Shown one piece after another: positions 1 to 7,794 of a stretch of DNA of 64,000 bases. Positions within the stretch are counted from its first letter, which is position 1, and each line of letters starts with the position of its first letter. Under the pieces are notes generated by a model. That model was not told the DNA's origin. It saw only the letters and a program-made list of their open reading frames with translations, and searched no databases. The translations under genes were made by a program, and so were the position numbers. Location of the stretch: the NCBI RefSeq assembly GCF_000768555.3, contig NZ_KN293991.1, positions 558,001 through 622,000 on the forward strand, written 5' to 3'. This DNA comes from Roseovarius mucosus DSM 17069. GTDB taxonomy: Bacteria; Pseudomonadota; Alphaproteobacteria; Rhodobacterales; Rhodobacteraceae.

Positions 1-332
1 TGGAGGATTTCGGTCACATGCGGGACCAGCATCGCGTGACTGAGCGGTGGTAGGACCGTTTCTGTGATCTGCTGTAAAAGCCGTTGCATCGCCTCCATGA
101 TCTCGGCGCGCACTTCTTCATAGGTAAAGCCGATGTCCTGCAGGTTCTGGACAAGATCGGCGGTGATCCTGCGGCCATCCTCGACCTGCGATTTTACACA
201 ATCGTCCCACCCCGCCTGATAGCCTTTCTCGAAGGCTGCGAGGCGTTCTTCCTCAAGCGAGACATCCGTGATCGCAACGGGTTTTCCTTGGGAGAGCGCG
301 CCAAAATCGTGCAAGAGATGTGCAATCGACAT
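1..332 (-). CDS. FliH-like flagellar export protein (partial, runs off left edge)
   Basis: Reading the reverse strand from the ATG at 332 gives about 110 residues, beginning MSIAHLLHDFGALSQGKP, with no stop before the window edge. The sequence is acidic and helical. The ATG overlaps the fliF stop codon (TGATG), so the two are translationally coupled. A gene directly after fliF with this composition fits the FliH-type regulator of the export ATPase FliI that follows fliF in Rhodobacterales clusters. FliH proteins are poorly conserved, so the name rests mostly on position and composition; the C-terminal FliI-binding part lies outside the window. Confidence 0.6.
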   Translation of the reverse strand, partial: MSIAHLLHDFGALSQGKPVAITDVSLEEERLAAFEKGYQAGWDDCVKSQVEDGRRITADLVQNLQDIGFTYEEVRAEIMEAMQRLLQQITETVLPPLSHAMLVPHVTEIL

Positions 333-1939
333 CAAACCCTCTCCTCTTCGCCTTCCAGCCAGTTGCGCAGGATTTCAACCGTTTCCTCTTGGCGTTGACC
401 GATCAGCGCGCGCAGGCGTGCGACCGGATCGTCTGTGCTGTCATCAAGACGCTGGCGCAGGCCTGCTTGCGGTGTCTCTGACACATCGGACAGACCGGCG
501 ACGTCGATGTCGCCGTCGTCGATCACGCCAGAAAGGGGCGTGAGCGCAGGCTCTGGCTCCGGAACCCGCCGTGCTGGGGCGTTCAGTTGAGAGGCGGGCT
601 GAAGGGCGGGGCGCGAGAGGATCGGACGCAGTACAAAAAGGCCCAGCACAAGCGCTACGATGGCCAGAACCAGCGATTGCACCAAGGTCATCGTGTCGAT
701 GGCAAGACGCTCAAGCAAGCCTGTTTCGACGAGCGTACCGACAGGCTCGGTAGGTTGGAATTGCAAGCTGCGAATCGTCAACGCGTCGCCGCGCGCTTCG
801 TCCAGACCTACCGCAGAAGCAACGAGATCGCTAAGCGCGGTCAGTTCCTCTGCGGGGCGCGGCGCAAAGATTGGTGTGCCGCTTGCGTCGGGGGTGATGA
901 TCCCGTTGATCAGAACCGCAACTGTCATGCGCTTGATCGCACCGGGTTGCTGGATGATCTCGCGCTCGGTGCTGGACACTTCGTAGTTCACGCGTTCGCG
1001 CGTCTCGGTGTTCTCGCTGGCCGATGTTCCGCCTGCGGCCGCATCCCCGTCCGGCAGGTTGGAGGCGACTGTAACGCTAGTGTCGCCGCCGCTTGAGGTA
1101 TTCGCGCGTTCTTCGGTATCCGTGCTTATGGCAACACGCCCTTCGGGGTCAAATCGCCGCTCGCGGGTCGATTCGGTTTGCGTGACGGTTTCTAGAGCGA
1201 TCTCGACGACTGCATTGCCTGGCCCGACGCGCGCCTCAAGCAGACGCTGTGCGCGTAGGCGCAAACCCTCTGCGCGTTCATCCGAGGTGTTGACCTTGGT
1301 TTCCTCGGTACCGCTCACCAAGGCCCCCTCGGCATCAATGATGGAAACATCGTCAGGCGTAAGATCGGCAACCGCAGATGCGACGAGAAATTGCAGCGCG
1401 CGCGCATGTTTGGCGGAGATCTCGGCCCCGTTTGTGGTAATCGACACCGAAGCGGACCTGCGTATATTTCGCTGAAATGGATTGGCACCGGTCGAGGCGA
1501 TATGAACCCGTGCCGCCAGAATCGCCGGATGCGAGACGATCGTACGCGCCAATTCACCTTCCTTGGCGCGCCAGTAGGCTGCGTCGAACATCTGTGATGT
1601 GGTGCCAAAGCCCGACAAACCATCGAGCAGCTCATAGCCGCTCGTGCCCGAGCGCGGGAGACCCTCGCCGGCCAGGATCATGCGCAGTTCATCCCGCCGA
1701 GTCGCGTCGACGAGAATCGCATCGTTGCGCACTTGATATTGGACCCCTTGCTGCTCAAGCGCCGCGACAACCTCGCCCGCAGCCCCACTTTCGAGGCCTG
1801 CGTAAAGCAAGGTCATGCTGGGCGTGGATGCCATGCGTGCAAGGGCCAGAACCGCCCAGAACATCACGACTGCCGCGCCGATGACGATGATGCGATTGCG
1901 CAGGGTCAGCGCTTTCCAGAGTTTCGTGATCTGCTGCAC
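332..1939 (-). CDS. fliF: Flagellar MS-ring protein FliF
   Basis: 535 residues. FliF forms the inner-membrane MS ring on which the export apparatus and rod are built. Visible features: an N-terminal membrane segment (about residues 15-37), the periplasmic YscJ/FliF-type ring domain (motifs LYAGLE and GEGLPRSG), a long low-complexity Ser/Thr/Glu-rich periplasmic stretch, a second membrane segment at about 419-437, and a C-terminal tail ending in a short acidic helix (RNWLEGEEE) of the kind that binds FliG. The start is GTG at 1939, preceded by GGAGGG at good spacing; the ATG just upstream is out of frame. It is divergent from fliL and overlaps the downstream FliH-like gene. Length is normal for alphaproteobacterial FliF. 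Confidence 0.95.
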   Translation of the reverse strand: MQQITKLWKALTLRNRIIVIGAAVVMFWAVLALARMASTPSMTLLYAGLESGAAGEVVAALEQQGVQYQVRNDAILVDATRRDELRMILAGEGLPRSGTSGYELLDGLSGFGTTSQMFDAAYWRAKEGELARTIVSHPAILAARVHIASTGANPFQRNIRRSASVSITTNGAEISAKHARALQFLVASAVADLTPDDVSIIDAEGALVSGTEETKVNTSDERAEGLRLRAQRLLEARVGPGNAVVEIALETVTQTESTRERRFDPEGRVAISTDTEERANTSSGGDTSVTVASNLPDGDAAAGGTSASENTETRERVNYEVSSTEREIIQQPGAIKRMTVAVLINGIITPDASGTPIFAPRPAEELTALSDLVASAVGLDEARGDALTIRSLQFQPTEPVGTLVETGLLERLAIDTMTLVQSLVLAIVALVLGLFVLRPILSRPALQPASQLNAPARRVPEPEPALTPLSGVIDDGDIDVAGLSDVSETPQAGLRQRLDDSTDDPVARLRALIGQRQEETVEILRNWLEGEEERV

Positions 1940-2001
1940 AGCATGCCCTCCGCCACCTTGAGTTCCAGTAATGTTCCGAGGTCATCATTCCTGCATCAGG
2001 C

Positions 2002-2016
2002 TTAACAATCGGTTAG
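2002..2016. promoter_or_regulatory. Candidate CtrA box between fliF and fliL
   Basis: TTAA-N7-TTAG lies in the 116-bp divergent gap between fliF and fliL. The known CtrA recognition pattern in Caulobacter is TTAA-N7-TTAA, so this is one mismatch away. Similarly spaced half-sites occur in three other flagellar intergenic regions of this window. Binding by CtrA is inferred. Confidence 0.45.
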
Positions 2017-2055
2017 TTTCTGTGGGTCTATAAGGGTTTATCGACAGCAGGATGG

Positions 2056-2565
2056 ATGAGCATGCCAGAGACCGGAGAATTGGAGACAACAGCCGTGGCG
2101 AGGCCGTCAAAGAAGCCATTGATGATCGGACTGGTCTTGTCGCTCTTGGGGGCGACCGCGGGATTTTACACCATGTGGTCTGGCTTGATCCCGCTTGGCG
2201 GGGGTCACGAACCTGTTGCCGAGGCGCCTGTTGAAGGGGCGACCGATCCCGGCCTGCCGACAGTTGAATTGGTCTTTGTGCCGGTGGTTCCTGTGGTTGT
2301 TTCGGTGGGGCAGGGGGCCGCGCGGTCGCATCTGCGATTCGCCGCTGAACTGGAGGTGAAGGCCGCCCACAAGTCGCATGTCGAAAAGCTGATGCCGCGC
2401 ATCGTCGATGTGACGAATACCTATCTGCGCGCGCTCAAGCTAGCGGATCTCGAAGACGCTCAGGCCTTGATTCGCCTGCGTGCGCAGCTTTTGCGCCGCA
2501 TGCAGGTCGTGACCGGGGCCGGGCGGATCAACGATCTGTTGATCATGGAATTCGTGTTGAACTGA
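2056..2565 (+). CDS. fliL: Flagellar basal body-associated protein FliL
   Basis: 169 residues. FliL is a single-pass inner-membrane protein that sits around the stator and supports motor torque. There is a short cytoplasmic N-terminus, one membrane helix at about residues 22-42 (LMIGLVLSLLGATAGFYTMW), and a periplasmic domain ending in the family-typical tail (RLRAQLLRRMQVVTGAGR then DLLIMEFVLN). It is the first gene of a rightward run to flhB. A second in-frame ATG lies two codons downstream, so the exact start is slightly uncertain. A FliL-family paralogue is present at 12167-12649. Confidence 0.92.
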   Translation: MSMPETGELETTAVARPSKKPLMIGLVLSLLGATAGFYTMWSGLIPLGGGHEPVAEAPVEGATDPGLPTVELVFVPVVPVVVSVGQGAARSHLRFAAELEVKAAHKSHVEKLMPRIVDVTNTYLRALKLADLEDAQALIRLRAQLLRRMQVVTGAGRINDLLIMEFVLN

Positions 2566-2576
2566 GGAGCGCGCAT

Positions 2577-2972
2577 ATGGAAATGATCTCGGATATTTTG
2601 CTCGTTGCGGGCGCAATCGGGGCGGGGGTCTATTGCTTTGTGCTGGCCCGACGGCTCAACCATTTCAACGATCTCGAAACCGGCATGGGCGGTGCGGTGG
2701 CGGTGCTTTCGGCGCAGGTTGACGATCTGACACGAACGCTTCAGGCGGCGCGGCAGACGGCGGACGGGTCCACCCGTTCTCTTGTTAACGTCACCGAACG
2801 TGCCGAAGATGTGGCACGGCGGCTCGAGCTTCTGGTGGCTGCGATGCACGATCTGCCCCATCAAGAGGGACCACCCCCACCTCATCGCCAAACGCCCGTC
2901 AGCTCCCCGGTTGCTGAGACTGGGCCCGTTTTCAAGCGCCATCACGAACCGGCGCGAGGGGCGGCCCAATGA
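2577..2972 (+). CDS. Small membrane-anchored coiled-coil protein of the flagellar operon (DUF6468-like)
   Basis: 131 residues. The N-terminus has one hydrophobic helix (about residues 4-24, ISDILLVAGAIGAGVYCFVL), followed by a heptad-like helical stretch (LETGMGGAVAVLSAQVDDLTR onward) and a Pro-rich tail. It lies 11 bp after fliL, and its stop overlaps the motE-like start (ATGA). Position between fliL and motE and overall architecture resemble the DUF6468 family of alphaproteobacterial flagellar clusters; I name the family from memory of context, not from a search. No enzymatic motif is visible. A structural or stator-associated role is inference. Confidence 0.6.
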   Translation: MEMISDILLVAGAIGAGVYCFVLARRLNHFNDLETGMGGAVAVLSAQVDDLTRTLQAARQTADGSTRSLVNVTERAEDVARRLELLVAAMHDLPHQEGPPPPHRQTPVSSPVAETGPVFKRHHEPARGAAQ

Positions 2973-3571
2973 TTTGGCGCTCCTCCTCAACCAAGCCATC
3001 TGCGCGATCAAGACCCGCACGCGGCGTGCTTTTAATTCTCTCGACCTTTTTGATGGCATCAGCCTTGCTGCGGTTTGGCGATGGTATCGGCGGGGCCTTT
3101 GCCCTCGCGTCAGAGCCTATAGAAGAGAGCAGCACGCCTCCCGCAAAGGACTGCGAAACGCCGGAAGATATGAAAGTCCTGCTTGAAGCGCTGCAAGAGC
3201 GCGGGCGCACTCTTGAGGAGCGAGAGGCGGCCGTGCGAAACAGGGAACAAGCCCTCAAACTGGTCGAGCAGGAGGTCGGCGAAAAAATCACGGCACTGAC
3301 GTCTGCCGAAGAGGATTTGCGCCGCATGATCGCCGTCACGGAAAGTGCCGCTGAGAATGACGTGCTGCAACTCACCAAGGTTTACGAGTCGATGAAGCCC
3401 AAACAGGCGGCCGCACTCTTTGAGGAAATGGACCCGGTCTTTGCGGCCGGATTCCTTGCCCGCATGCGCCCCGACTCCGCGGCCGATGTGCTCGCTGGGC
3501 TGTCGCCCGGTGCGGCACATGGCATCAGCGTGATCCTCGCGGGGCGCAATGCCACCGCGCCTCGGGAATGA
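2969..3571 (+). CDS. motE: MotE-like protein (MgtE N-terminal-like domain), putative MotC chaperone/stator factor
   Basis: 200 residues. A hydrophobic segment near residues 20-47 is followed by a charged coiled coil (about 65-125, LEALQERGRTLEEREAAVRN) and a C-terminal domain with the MgtE-N/MotE pattern: YESMKPKQAAALFEEMDP, then FLARMRPDSAADVLAGL. Proteins of this family (MotE, described in rhizobia) are periplasmic factors for flagellar rotation. The start overlaps the preceding gene by 4 nt and the stop lies 70 bp before the chosen motA start. The gene symbol is transferred from the family; the motE role in this organism is inferred. Confidence 0.8.
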   Translation: MIWRSSSTKPSARSRPARGVLLILSTFLMASALLRFGDGIGGAFALASEPIEESSTPPAKDCETPEDMKVLLEALQERGRTLEEREAAVRNREQALKLVEQEVGEKITALTSAEEDLRRMIAVTESAAENDVLQLTKVYESMKPKQAAALFEEMDPVFAAGFLARMRPDSAADVLAGLSPGAAHGISVILAGRNATAPRE

Positions 3572-3641
3572 GGGCGGACCGTCAGGGTTTGTTAACGGCT
3601 TGATGGCAGTCTCGGATCAGGGATTGCCTGTGGGGAACACG

Positions 3642-4511
3642 ATGGTCGGGATTATCGGGATTGTCATAATTTTCGTCATGGTCTTTGGTGGTTATATGGC
3701 CGCCGGGGGCAAGCTTGGGATCATACTCAAGGCGTTGCCGTTCGAATTCATGATGATCGGTGGGGCGGCTGTCGGAGCCTTTCTCATTAGTAATGACGGA
3801 CCTGCGATCAAGCACACACTCAGAGATGTGGCCAAGGTCTTCAAGGGACCGAAATGGAAGCCGCAGGATTACAGGGATTTGCTCTGTCTTTTATTCGAGT
3901 TGATCCGTTTGGGTCGGCAGAACCCAATCGCCGTCGAAGAGCATATCGAGGCCCCAAAGGATTCGGCAATCTTCTCGAAATACCCCAAGATTTTGGCCGA
4001 TGCAGAGGCTGTGGCCCTGATCAGCGACACGCTACGCTCGGCCTCCATGAATTACGACGATCCGCATCAGGTGGAAGAGGTTCTGGAAAAGCGGATGGAG
4101 GCCACTCTTCACCATGCTTTGCACTCAAGCCATGCCCTGCAAACCATGGCGGACGGGTTGCCCGCTTTGGGGATTGTCGCCGCTGTCCTAGGGGTCATCA
4201 AGACGATGGCGTCGATTGACCAGCCACCGGAAATCCTTGGCAAGATGATTGGTGGCGCGTTGGTTGGGACCTTTTTGGGCGTCTTCCTCTCGTACGGGCT
4301 GGTCGGGCCCTTCGCGGCCAAGGTCAAGGATGTGGTCGAGGAGGACGGGCATTTCTATCAACTGATCCGCGAAGTGCTGGTGGCCAATCTGCATAACCAT
4401 GCCACAAATATCTGCATTGAAGTGGGGCGGCAAAACACACCAAACCACAAGCGTCCAAGTTTCAACGAGTTGGAAGAGGCATTGAAATCTCTGAAACAGG
4501 AGGCGGCATGA
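3642..4511 (+). CDS. motA: Flagellar motor stator protein MotA
   Basis: 289 residues from the ATG at 3642, which has GGGGAA just upstream and gives the family-typical N-terminus MVGIIGIVIIFVMVFGGYM. An upstream in-frame ATG at 3549 would add 31 residues overlapping motE and is unlikely. MotA with MotB forms the proton-driven stator. Four membrane segments are visible: near residues 1-25, 33-52, and two around PALGIVAAVLGVIKTM and the following GALVGTFLGVFLSYGLVGP, with a large cytoplasmic loop between segments 2 and 3. The stop overlaps the next start by 4 nt (ATGA). That next gene is not motB, and no motB is found anywhere in the window. Confidence 0.95.
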   Translation: MVGIIGIVIIFVMVFGGYMAAGGKLGIILKALPFEFMMIGGAAVGAFLISNDGPAIKHTLRDVAKVFKGPKWKPQDYRDLLCLLFELIRLGRQNPIAVEEHIEAPKDSAIFSKYPKILADAEAVALISDTLRSASMNYDDPHQVEEVLEKRMEATLHHALHSSHALQTMADGLPALGIVAAVLGVIKTMASIDQPPEILGKMIGGALVGTFLGVFLSYGLVGPFAAKVKDVVEEDGHFYQLIREVLVANLHNHATNICIEVGRQNTPNHKRPSFNELEEALKSLKQEAA

Positions 4512-6799
4512 TCCGGGCGTGGGTCACAGTGTTGTTCCTGTCTCTATGGGCCATTCCAGCGCTTGCTCAAAACGTTGTGGTGCGCTCGGGAGAGCATGAG
4601 GGGTTTACGCGGCTGGTGCTGGATTTTCCAGCGCGACGCGACTGGCAGGGGCAAGCCCGCGAGGATGGCATCACGATTACCTTTTCCGGCCAGAGCCCCG
4701 CATTTGACCTGAGCCGAGCCTTTGACCGGCTGACCCAAGGGCGGCTTGCCGCGATTGACGCTCCGGACGGCTCTGGACAACTGGACCTGACATTTGGCTG
4801 TGCCTGCACAACGCGGACGTTCTGGCATTCCGGGTCTATGTTGGTGATTGACATTCTCACATTTGCCACCACCGAGATGCCGCCAGCGCAAACAAAGGAA
4901 GCGCGTGCGGCAGAGGACGAGACCGCTGGCCTCGTGCTGTCGATGATGGCGCGGCCCGAGTCTTCGGCGGCCAGATTGGTGGCATCGGGCATAGCCCCGC
5001 CTCTAGGCATGACGCAGACCGGCATGCCTCCCATCGCGCCTGCGCCGGATGATATACTGCGGACGGCGCGGCGGACCCTTCTGGAGCAGATCGCCCAGTC
5101 AGCCAATCAGGGACTGGTCGAGCCTGTACGCTTGCTCGACCACGTTGCAGAGCCATTGTCCCCCCCAACACCTCTAAGTGCGACGGTCGAGACTATGCCG
5201 CCTGACGACATGGCACCGGGTACCGAGTCTCGCTTGATCAAAGTTTTGCCTTTGGCCCCGGGCGACAATCTCCGGGTGATGGGCGCAATCGACCGCGCTC
5301 CAAAACTGGCCTTGTCCTCTGCGCCGTCCGACACACCCACGACCGCCTGTCTACCAGAGGCCACTCTGGACGTTGCGACCTGGGGAGAGCGGGCACCGCT
5401 ACCGGAGCAGATAGGTGATCTCTATCCTCGACTTTCGGGGGAATTCGATGTTGTCGATCCAGAAATCGCGCTGCAACTTGCAAGGCTCTACATCTATTTC
5501 GGATTTGGCCGAGAGGCGCTGCAAGTGGTGTCGTTGATCCCGTCTGATGCCCATGAGGTCTCGGTTCTCCTAGAATTGGCGGCGGTGGTTGACGACCCAG
5601 ATGTCGCGCTATCAGTGACCCGCCTCAAGCAAGATCTGGGATGCAGTGGGCGCAGCGCCTTATGGGCTGCGCTGGCGCATGAGGCAATTCCAGAGGGCGA
5701 ACTGCTCGACCATCCGGCGATCCTACGTGGGTTTGCAGAATTACCCGAGCACCTGCGTCGACATCTTGGCCCGACGCTTGCCCGCAAGCTGCTGGCGGCC
5801 AAGCATCGTGAAACATCGGATATGATCTTGCGGGGTCTTGCGCCGACGGACTTGCCGGGCACCGCCGGCGAAAAAATCGCAAGAGCAGAGCTTGCGATGG
5901 CAGACGATGATTTCGACGCGGCCGACCAAAGCCTGAAAGGCTCTTTGTCGCGGAATGATGCGGACTCTGCGCAGGCTCTGTCAGTTCTGATCAAATCCCG
6001 AATCTCTCGGGGGCAAGCCATAGACTACGACACCGCACAACTGGCCGCCGCTCTCTATCAAGAGGCCCGTGGAACCCCGCTGGGTCAAGACCTTGGGCGC
6101 TCTTATTTGCTGGCCCTGACCGCATCGCGATCCTACCACGAAGCTTTTGCTGAATTTGATCGCGTCAGCCCTGATTTGCCGATCGAAACGGCAAAGGAAA
6201 CGCGCAATGAGATGTTGCACCTGCTTGTCGCACATGCCGAGGATCTGGCGTTCCTCCGACAGACCCTGAATGAGCCTAAGGCAAATTTCTCAATGATGCC
6301 TGCCGATCTGAACCGGCGGATCGTGGAGCGCGTGTTGACCTTGGGGTTTGCCGATCTTGCGGATGCGCTTCTCAATACGGCACCGCCGCCGGAAAAAGAC
6401 CCGCAGTATCGGCTCTTGAAGGCAGAAATTGCGCTGGCCCGGGGACGTCCGCACCTCGTGGAGGCAGAGATCATCGGTCTTGCCTCGCCTGAGGCCGACA
6501 CCCTGCGCGCCCGCGCCCGGACCGCTCTTGGAGATTACGCCGGAGCAATGCGCTATGCAAAGGGGCTTAAAGATGAGGCCGCAAAGCAGAAAGCCGCATG
6601 GCTTTCACGGGATTGGCAAAGTCTCTTGTCCTCGGGTGACCCGTCGCAGCAAAAGCTGGCCCAAGCCATGACGCAAGCTGCGCCAGACAAATCCGGCGGA
6701 GTTCTGTCTTTCAATCGACAATTGATTGATCAAAGCGTTGCTGCCCGCTCCGCTTTGAGCGCGCTGTTGGCGAGTACCGAAATTTCCATTTCCCCCTGA
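4508..6799 (+). CDS. Large exported protein of the motility operon (AMIN-like N-terminus, helical repeats), function unknown
   Basis: 763 residues. A signal peptide is clear (MIRAWVTVLFLSLWAIPALA, then Q). The first mature segment (VVVRSGEHEGFTRLVLDFP) resembles AMIN-type cell-wall-targeting beta domains. A Pro/Ala/Thr-rich linker follows at about 130-270, and from about residue 310 to the end the sequence looks like TPR/Sel1-type helical repeats (LQLARLYIYFGFGREALQVV; RLLKAEIALARGRPHLVEAE). It is coupled to motA by a 4-nt overlap and occupies the position where motB often lies. There is no OmpA/MotB peptidoglycan domain and no N-terminal stator helix, so it is not MotB. A periplasmic motility or wall-attachment role is inferred from context. 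Confidence 0.7.
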   Translation: MIRAWVTVLFLSLWAIPALAQNVVVRSGEHEGFTRLVLDFPARRDWQGQAREDGITITFSGQSPAFDLSRAFDRLTQGRLAAIDAPDGSGQLDLTFGCACTTRTFWHSGSMLVIDILTFATTEMPPAQTKEARAAEDETAGLVLSMMARPESSAARLVASGIAPPLGMTQTGMPPIAPAPDDILRTARRTLLEQIAQSANQGLVEPVRLLDHVAEPLSPPTPLSATVETMPPDDMAPGTESRLIKVLPLAPGDNLRVMGAIDRAPKLALSSAPSDTPTTACLPEATLDVATWGERAPLPEQIGDLYPRLSGEFDVVDPEIALQLARLYIYFGFGREALQVVSLIPSDAHEVSVLLELAAVVDDPDVALSVTRLKQDLGCSGRSALWAALAHEAIPEGELLDHPAILRGFAELPEHLRRHLGPTLARKLLAAKHRETSDMILRGLAPTDLPGTAGEKIARAELAMADDDFDAADQSLKGSLSRNDADSAQALSVLIKSRISRGQAIDYDTAQLAAALYQEARGTPLGQDLGRSYLLALTASRSYHEAFAEFDRVSPDLPIETAKETRNEMLHLLVAHAEDLAFLRQTLNEPKANFSMMPADLNRRIVERVLTLGFADLADALLNTAPPPEKDPQYRLLKAEIALARGRPHLVEAEIIGLASPEADTLRARARTALGDYAGAMRYAKGLKDEAAKQKAAWLSRDWQSLLSSGDPSQQKLAQAMTQAAPDKSGGVLSFNRQLIDQSVAARSALSALLASTEISISP

Positions 6800-6930
6800 C
6801 AATCGGGCAACAAGTTACCGAATCGCAAGAGATAGGGCGCAGGCTGGTCGTGGAGATTCCGAGAGCGTGGGCGCTAAAGCGAAAGAACGCCAGTGTCGAG
6901 GCCTTCGTCGCAACTAAACTTGGAGCGTTA

Positions 6931-7791
6931 ATGGCTGACCTTCTGATCATAGGCCGCTTTGTTGGTGGACAGCCTGTGTCTGGCAAACTTCTGGCGCACA
7001 TAGGGAGCGGAGCAGAGCAAACGCATGACCGTAGAGTTTTACAATCTGTCCCTATCAACCGGGTAAAGAAAGGTCTGACCCGTTTATGGTGCCTGCTATG
7101 GCACCTAACGATCTACAGTTTTATGGGCGCGGTACAGGCCATGGCGACCCCCGTCGATCTTTGTGATGACGCGGCCCGGCACGCGGCGGGAAAAGCGGAT
7201 GTTCCCACAAATGTGCTGCGCGCGATTGCCAAGGTTGAAACGGGCCGTTTCGTGGCGGGCGAATTTCAGGCTTGGCCTTGGACCGTGAACTTGGAGGGCG
7301 ACGGCTATTGGTTCGAGAGCGAAGCGGCGGCGCATGCCTTTGTGCGCGGCGCCTATGCTCGCGGTGTCCGCAGTTTCGACATTGGGTGCTTTCAGATAAA
7401 CACTCGGTGGCACGCTGCAGCGTTCGACTCGTTTGAGAGCATGTTCGATCCAAGGGAGAATGCGCTGTACGCTGCGCGATTTTTGGGTGACTTGCGGCGT
7501 GAGATGGGCACTTGGTCCAAGGCGATTGGGGCCTATCATTCCCGGCAACCGCAGCGCGCCCAAGGCTATCGCGAAAGGGTCGAAGATATCCGCGCCGGGC
7601 TAGACGGCATCCCGCCCCAAGAATCTGAGACAACTACGCGGCAGTGGCCCGCCGAGCCTGTTCTGTCCCGGAACGGCTATCCGCTGTTGCAGAATTCGAA
7701 TGGTGTCTCGCGTCGGGGCTCTCTCGTGCCGATGGGGGAAACTCGGGGCTACATGATCCGTCTCGATCAAACAGTCGCGGTAGGTTTCTAA
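6931..7791 (+). CDS. Flagellar lytic transglycosylase (SLT domain), SltF/FlgJ-type rod muramidase
   Basis: 286 residues from the ATG at 6931 (GGAG upstream). The SLT/lysozyme-like domain starts near residue 90: VPTNVLRAIAKVETGRF carries the probable catalytic Glu103, followed by SFDIGCFQINTRWH and YAARFLGDL. Such enzymes cleave peptidoglycan to let the rod pass. The hydrophobic stretch LWCLLWHLTIYSFMGAVQAMA (about 53-72) is a good export signal, but it sits about 50 residues in, so the start is doubtful: an ATG at 7123 would remove the signal and a GTG at 6850 would lengthen it. It precedes flhA by 3 bp. Rhodobacter SltF is the closest functional parallel known to me. Confidence 0.82.
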   Translation: MADLLIIGRFVGGQPVSGKLLAHIGSGAEQTHDRRVLQSVPINRVKKGLTRLWCLLWHLTIYSFMGAVQAMATPVDLCDDAARHAAGKADVPTNVLRAIAKVETGRFVAGEFQAWPWTVNLEGDGYWFESEAAAHAFVRGAYARGVRSFDIGCFQINTRWHAAAFDSFESMFDPRENALYAARFLGDLRREMGTWSKAIGAYHSRQPQRAQGYRERVEDIRAGLDGIPPQESETTTRQWPAEPVLSRNGYPLLQNSNGVSRRGSLVPMGETRGYMIRLDQTVAVGF

Positions 7792-7794
7792 GGC

